From assembly GCA_040954595.2 (NCBI GenBank), contig CM082594.2:7936001-8000000 (forward strand): DNA of 64,000 nucleotides, read 5' to 3'. Positions 62,642 to 64,000 of this stretch are shown one piece after another; positions within the stretch are counted from its first letter, which is position 1, and each line of letters opens with the position of its first letter. Source of the stretch: Balanoglossus misakiensis (lineage: Eukaryota; Hemichordata). The notes under the pieces are model-generated. The model was not told where the DNA came from and made no database searches. It was given only the letters and a program-made list of their open reading frames with translations. A program made the translations under genes and the position numbers.

Positions 62642-63543
62642 GTGATCATTGTTTGAAACTACGAAAAAAGTCACCTGTACTTGTGTGGGATTGAAATTAA
62701 ACTATTTTTGTTCATAGAGGGTCAGAAAACCAGACGACTTCCGACTTTTTAACAGAACAGCAATCTACTTACGGTAACCAATCGTCTTCATCATCCGTAA
62801 CTGTGCCAGGTTGGGTCCCGTCAGATAATCTAAAATGAAAAGTACACAGAAAGGCAAAGAATTGTGCATTGGAGATTGAAAGGAGGTTGTGATGAACGAT
62901 GACGAAGTTTTTCATGTCATTCTGGGGATTTTACTGATAATATATCTACAGTGCATCATCAACAATGATTCAATGAGGACCGTGACGTATTGTTCACAAA
63001 TGTTATTTAAGCTTTTGGAGAGAAAAATAACCACAACTTACGGTCGTCCACCTGTACAGCAATGGTAGCTTTTGACGTCATTGTAGCAACATTCTATGTT
63101 GTTTATTGGTTCGTATGGTTGTGGACATGACTGGATCGGCCAACCTTCAGGGCAGTCATAGGCGTATACTGACCGTAAATAAAGAAAATATTCTTTATTG
63201 GTGATTTTTATTCACGAAGGAGTTGACTATTTTTCCCCAGGAGATTATCAATCGCGGGGGATTCACCCATACACAAACATTGCGTGATCAGCTGACCCGA
63301 TCATAATATAATTTTTAAATATTAACTGTGTCAGTTACTGGTCGTAATGATTTATTAGTAGGCGTGGTTGTGACTAGGCGAAAACATGGCAGTTTTACCG
63401 TCCTACACTTGGCGCCCAGCGTACTCACACCGTCCGCCCAAGTTTACATGGTTGAAATATTAAGAAGCGTCTCTCTCACCTGAAACCAGAAAGCCAAGAA
63501 CTAACGTAGTCAGTATCGGCAAAATACATTTTGGCGAGGCCAT
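62478..63543 (-). CDS. six-cysteine membrane protein, tandem gene B (125 aa)
   Basis: Exons 63543-63480, 63168-63042, 62829-62773 and 62607-62478; 378 bases, 125 residues, phases 1, 2 and 2. Signal peptide 1-24 (MASPKCILPILTTLVLGF). Cysteines at 27, 36, 48, 49, 58 and 59 with the family spacing. The ectodomain (YDCPEGWPIQSCPQPYEPIN) differs from gene A by only a few residues. A 57-base extra exon inserts an acidic linker (SDGTQPGTVTDDEDDWL). The last exon gives PQWLLIFICAVTLFAVIVTV, a helix to about 109, and a short basic tail ending RYNALKT with no Cys cluster. So ectodomains are conserved while helix and tail differ. AATAAA at 62386-62391 (minus) follows the stop by under 100 bases. Function unknown. 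Confidence 0.82.
62611..62640. repeat. 30-base poly-A tract (poly-T on the transcript strand) at a splice acceptor
   Basis: Thirty A on the plus strand end three bases before exon 4 of gene B. On the coding strand this is T30 followed directly by CAG, an extreme polypyrimidine tract. Confidence 0.95.
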
Positions 63544-63660
63544 TTTGTCGGTTGTAAACCTATGTACATTTATCGATGAGGCGACGCAGGACTTGTGCCT
63601 AAATATTAATCATTAAACTCGATGGTGTTGTCCTGGCGAAGTCCAGTTCAAGTGTCACAG
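63544..63660 (-). promoter_or_regulatory. duplicated upstream region of tandem gene B
   Basis: Counterpart of 62027-62160. Conserved blocks include AAATATTAATCATTAA and GGCGAAGTCCAGTTC. The open frame across 63599-63799 is not a gene. Bases 63661-64000 show nothing further. Confidence 0.4.
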
Positions 63661-64000
63661 GTGCGATACCGGGAGCACGACCCTCTATAGAGTCTATGGT
63701 GGGGCGGGGGTTGTTTCTGAGCACAAACTTTCCTGGTAGACAGTGATTAAAATACCCCACATTGTTATAAATTTTCACTTGTCCTTCTAAAGAAAACATT
63801 CAAACAAAAGATCAATATTCACGACTCACTGATTTGCATATTGTTCCAACACACCTGCGTGCTGATATATAACTGGTGCACGTGGCCATTGGTTGGTGCC
63901 CATTGGTTGAAGACGACCAAATATAATTGTCGTTAGTATCAATTGTTTCTCGGACCTGGTAGTTGTGTACCTTGTAATGTTTATTGGACTTGGTTTACTA

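Noticed and set aside
1-64000. Bacterial-type systems, CRISPR arrays, operons, integrated viral genes
   Set aside because: The window is animal nuclear DNA with spliced genes; no direct-repeat/spacer array, no operon structure, and no viral enzyme motif was seen.

Overview
The window looks like nuclear DNA of an invertebrate animal, most likely a deuterostome such as a hemichordate, cephalochordate or echinoderm. Every recognisable gene is split by GT-AG introns (one GC-AG), and exons make up only a few percent of the sequence. The recognisable proteins are metazoan membrane-receptor, small-GTPase and autophagy families. The noncoding DNA is full of microsatellites and short dispersed repeats. 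The species cannot be fixed from the sequence alone. All exon models were built by hand from reading frame, splice-site consensus and phase. In each model the exon lengths sum to a whole number of codons.

Layout. (1) 2391-6055, minus: a 10-exon, 715-residue type I receptor with CUB-LDLa2-CUB-LDLa3-TM-tail, the LRP12/LRP3 architecture. (2) 7643-17871, minus: a 4-exon, 264-residue RGK-family (Rad/Gem/Rem) GTPase with a 7.4-kb first intron and a GC-AG third intron. (3) 25323-29442, minus: a complete 9-exon, 352-residue WDR45 (WIPI4), a phosphoinositide-binding autophagy beta-propeller. (4) 35246-54565, plus: a 105-residue secreted-then-membrane cysteine-rich protein whose three small exons span 19.3 kb. 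(5) 59786-63543, minus: two tandem genes, one with two alternative last exons. They encode proteins with the same cysteine spacing and intron phases as gene 4.

The most interesting content is the last group. Three genes share signal peptide, six-cysteine ectodomain, one TM helix and Cys-rich or basic tail. The ectodomain spacing C-x8-C-x11-CC-x8-CC is invariant, and intron phases are 1 then 2. They resemble the Shisa/VOPP1/WBP1 (STMC6) class in design, but I cannot place them in a named family. In the tandem pair every ectodomain-to-TM junction is phase 2, so three different TM/tail modules could be joined to two near-identical ectodomains.

The rest (long introns and spacers at 10-17.6 kb, 18-25 kb, 29.5-35 kb, 35-54 kb and 54.6-59.7 kb) contains no coding sequence I can support. 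It holds microsatellites, a 28-bp minisatellite, a 165-bp MITE with TA target duplication, and at least two dispersed repeat families. No tRNA, rRNA, CRISPR or viral feature was recognised.
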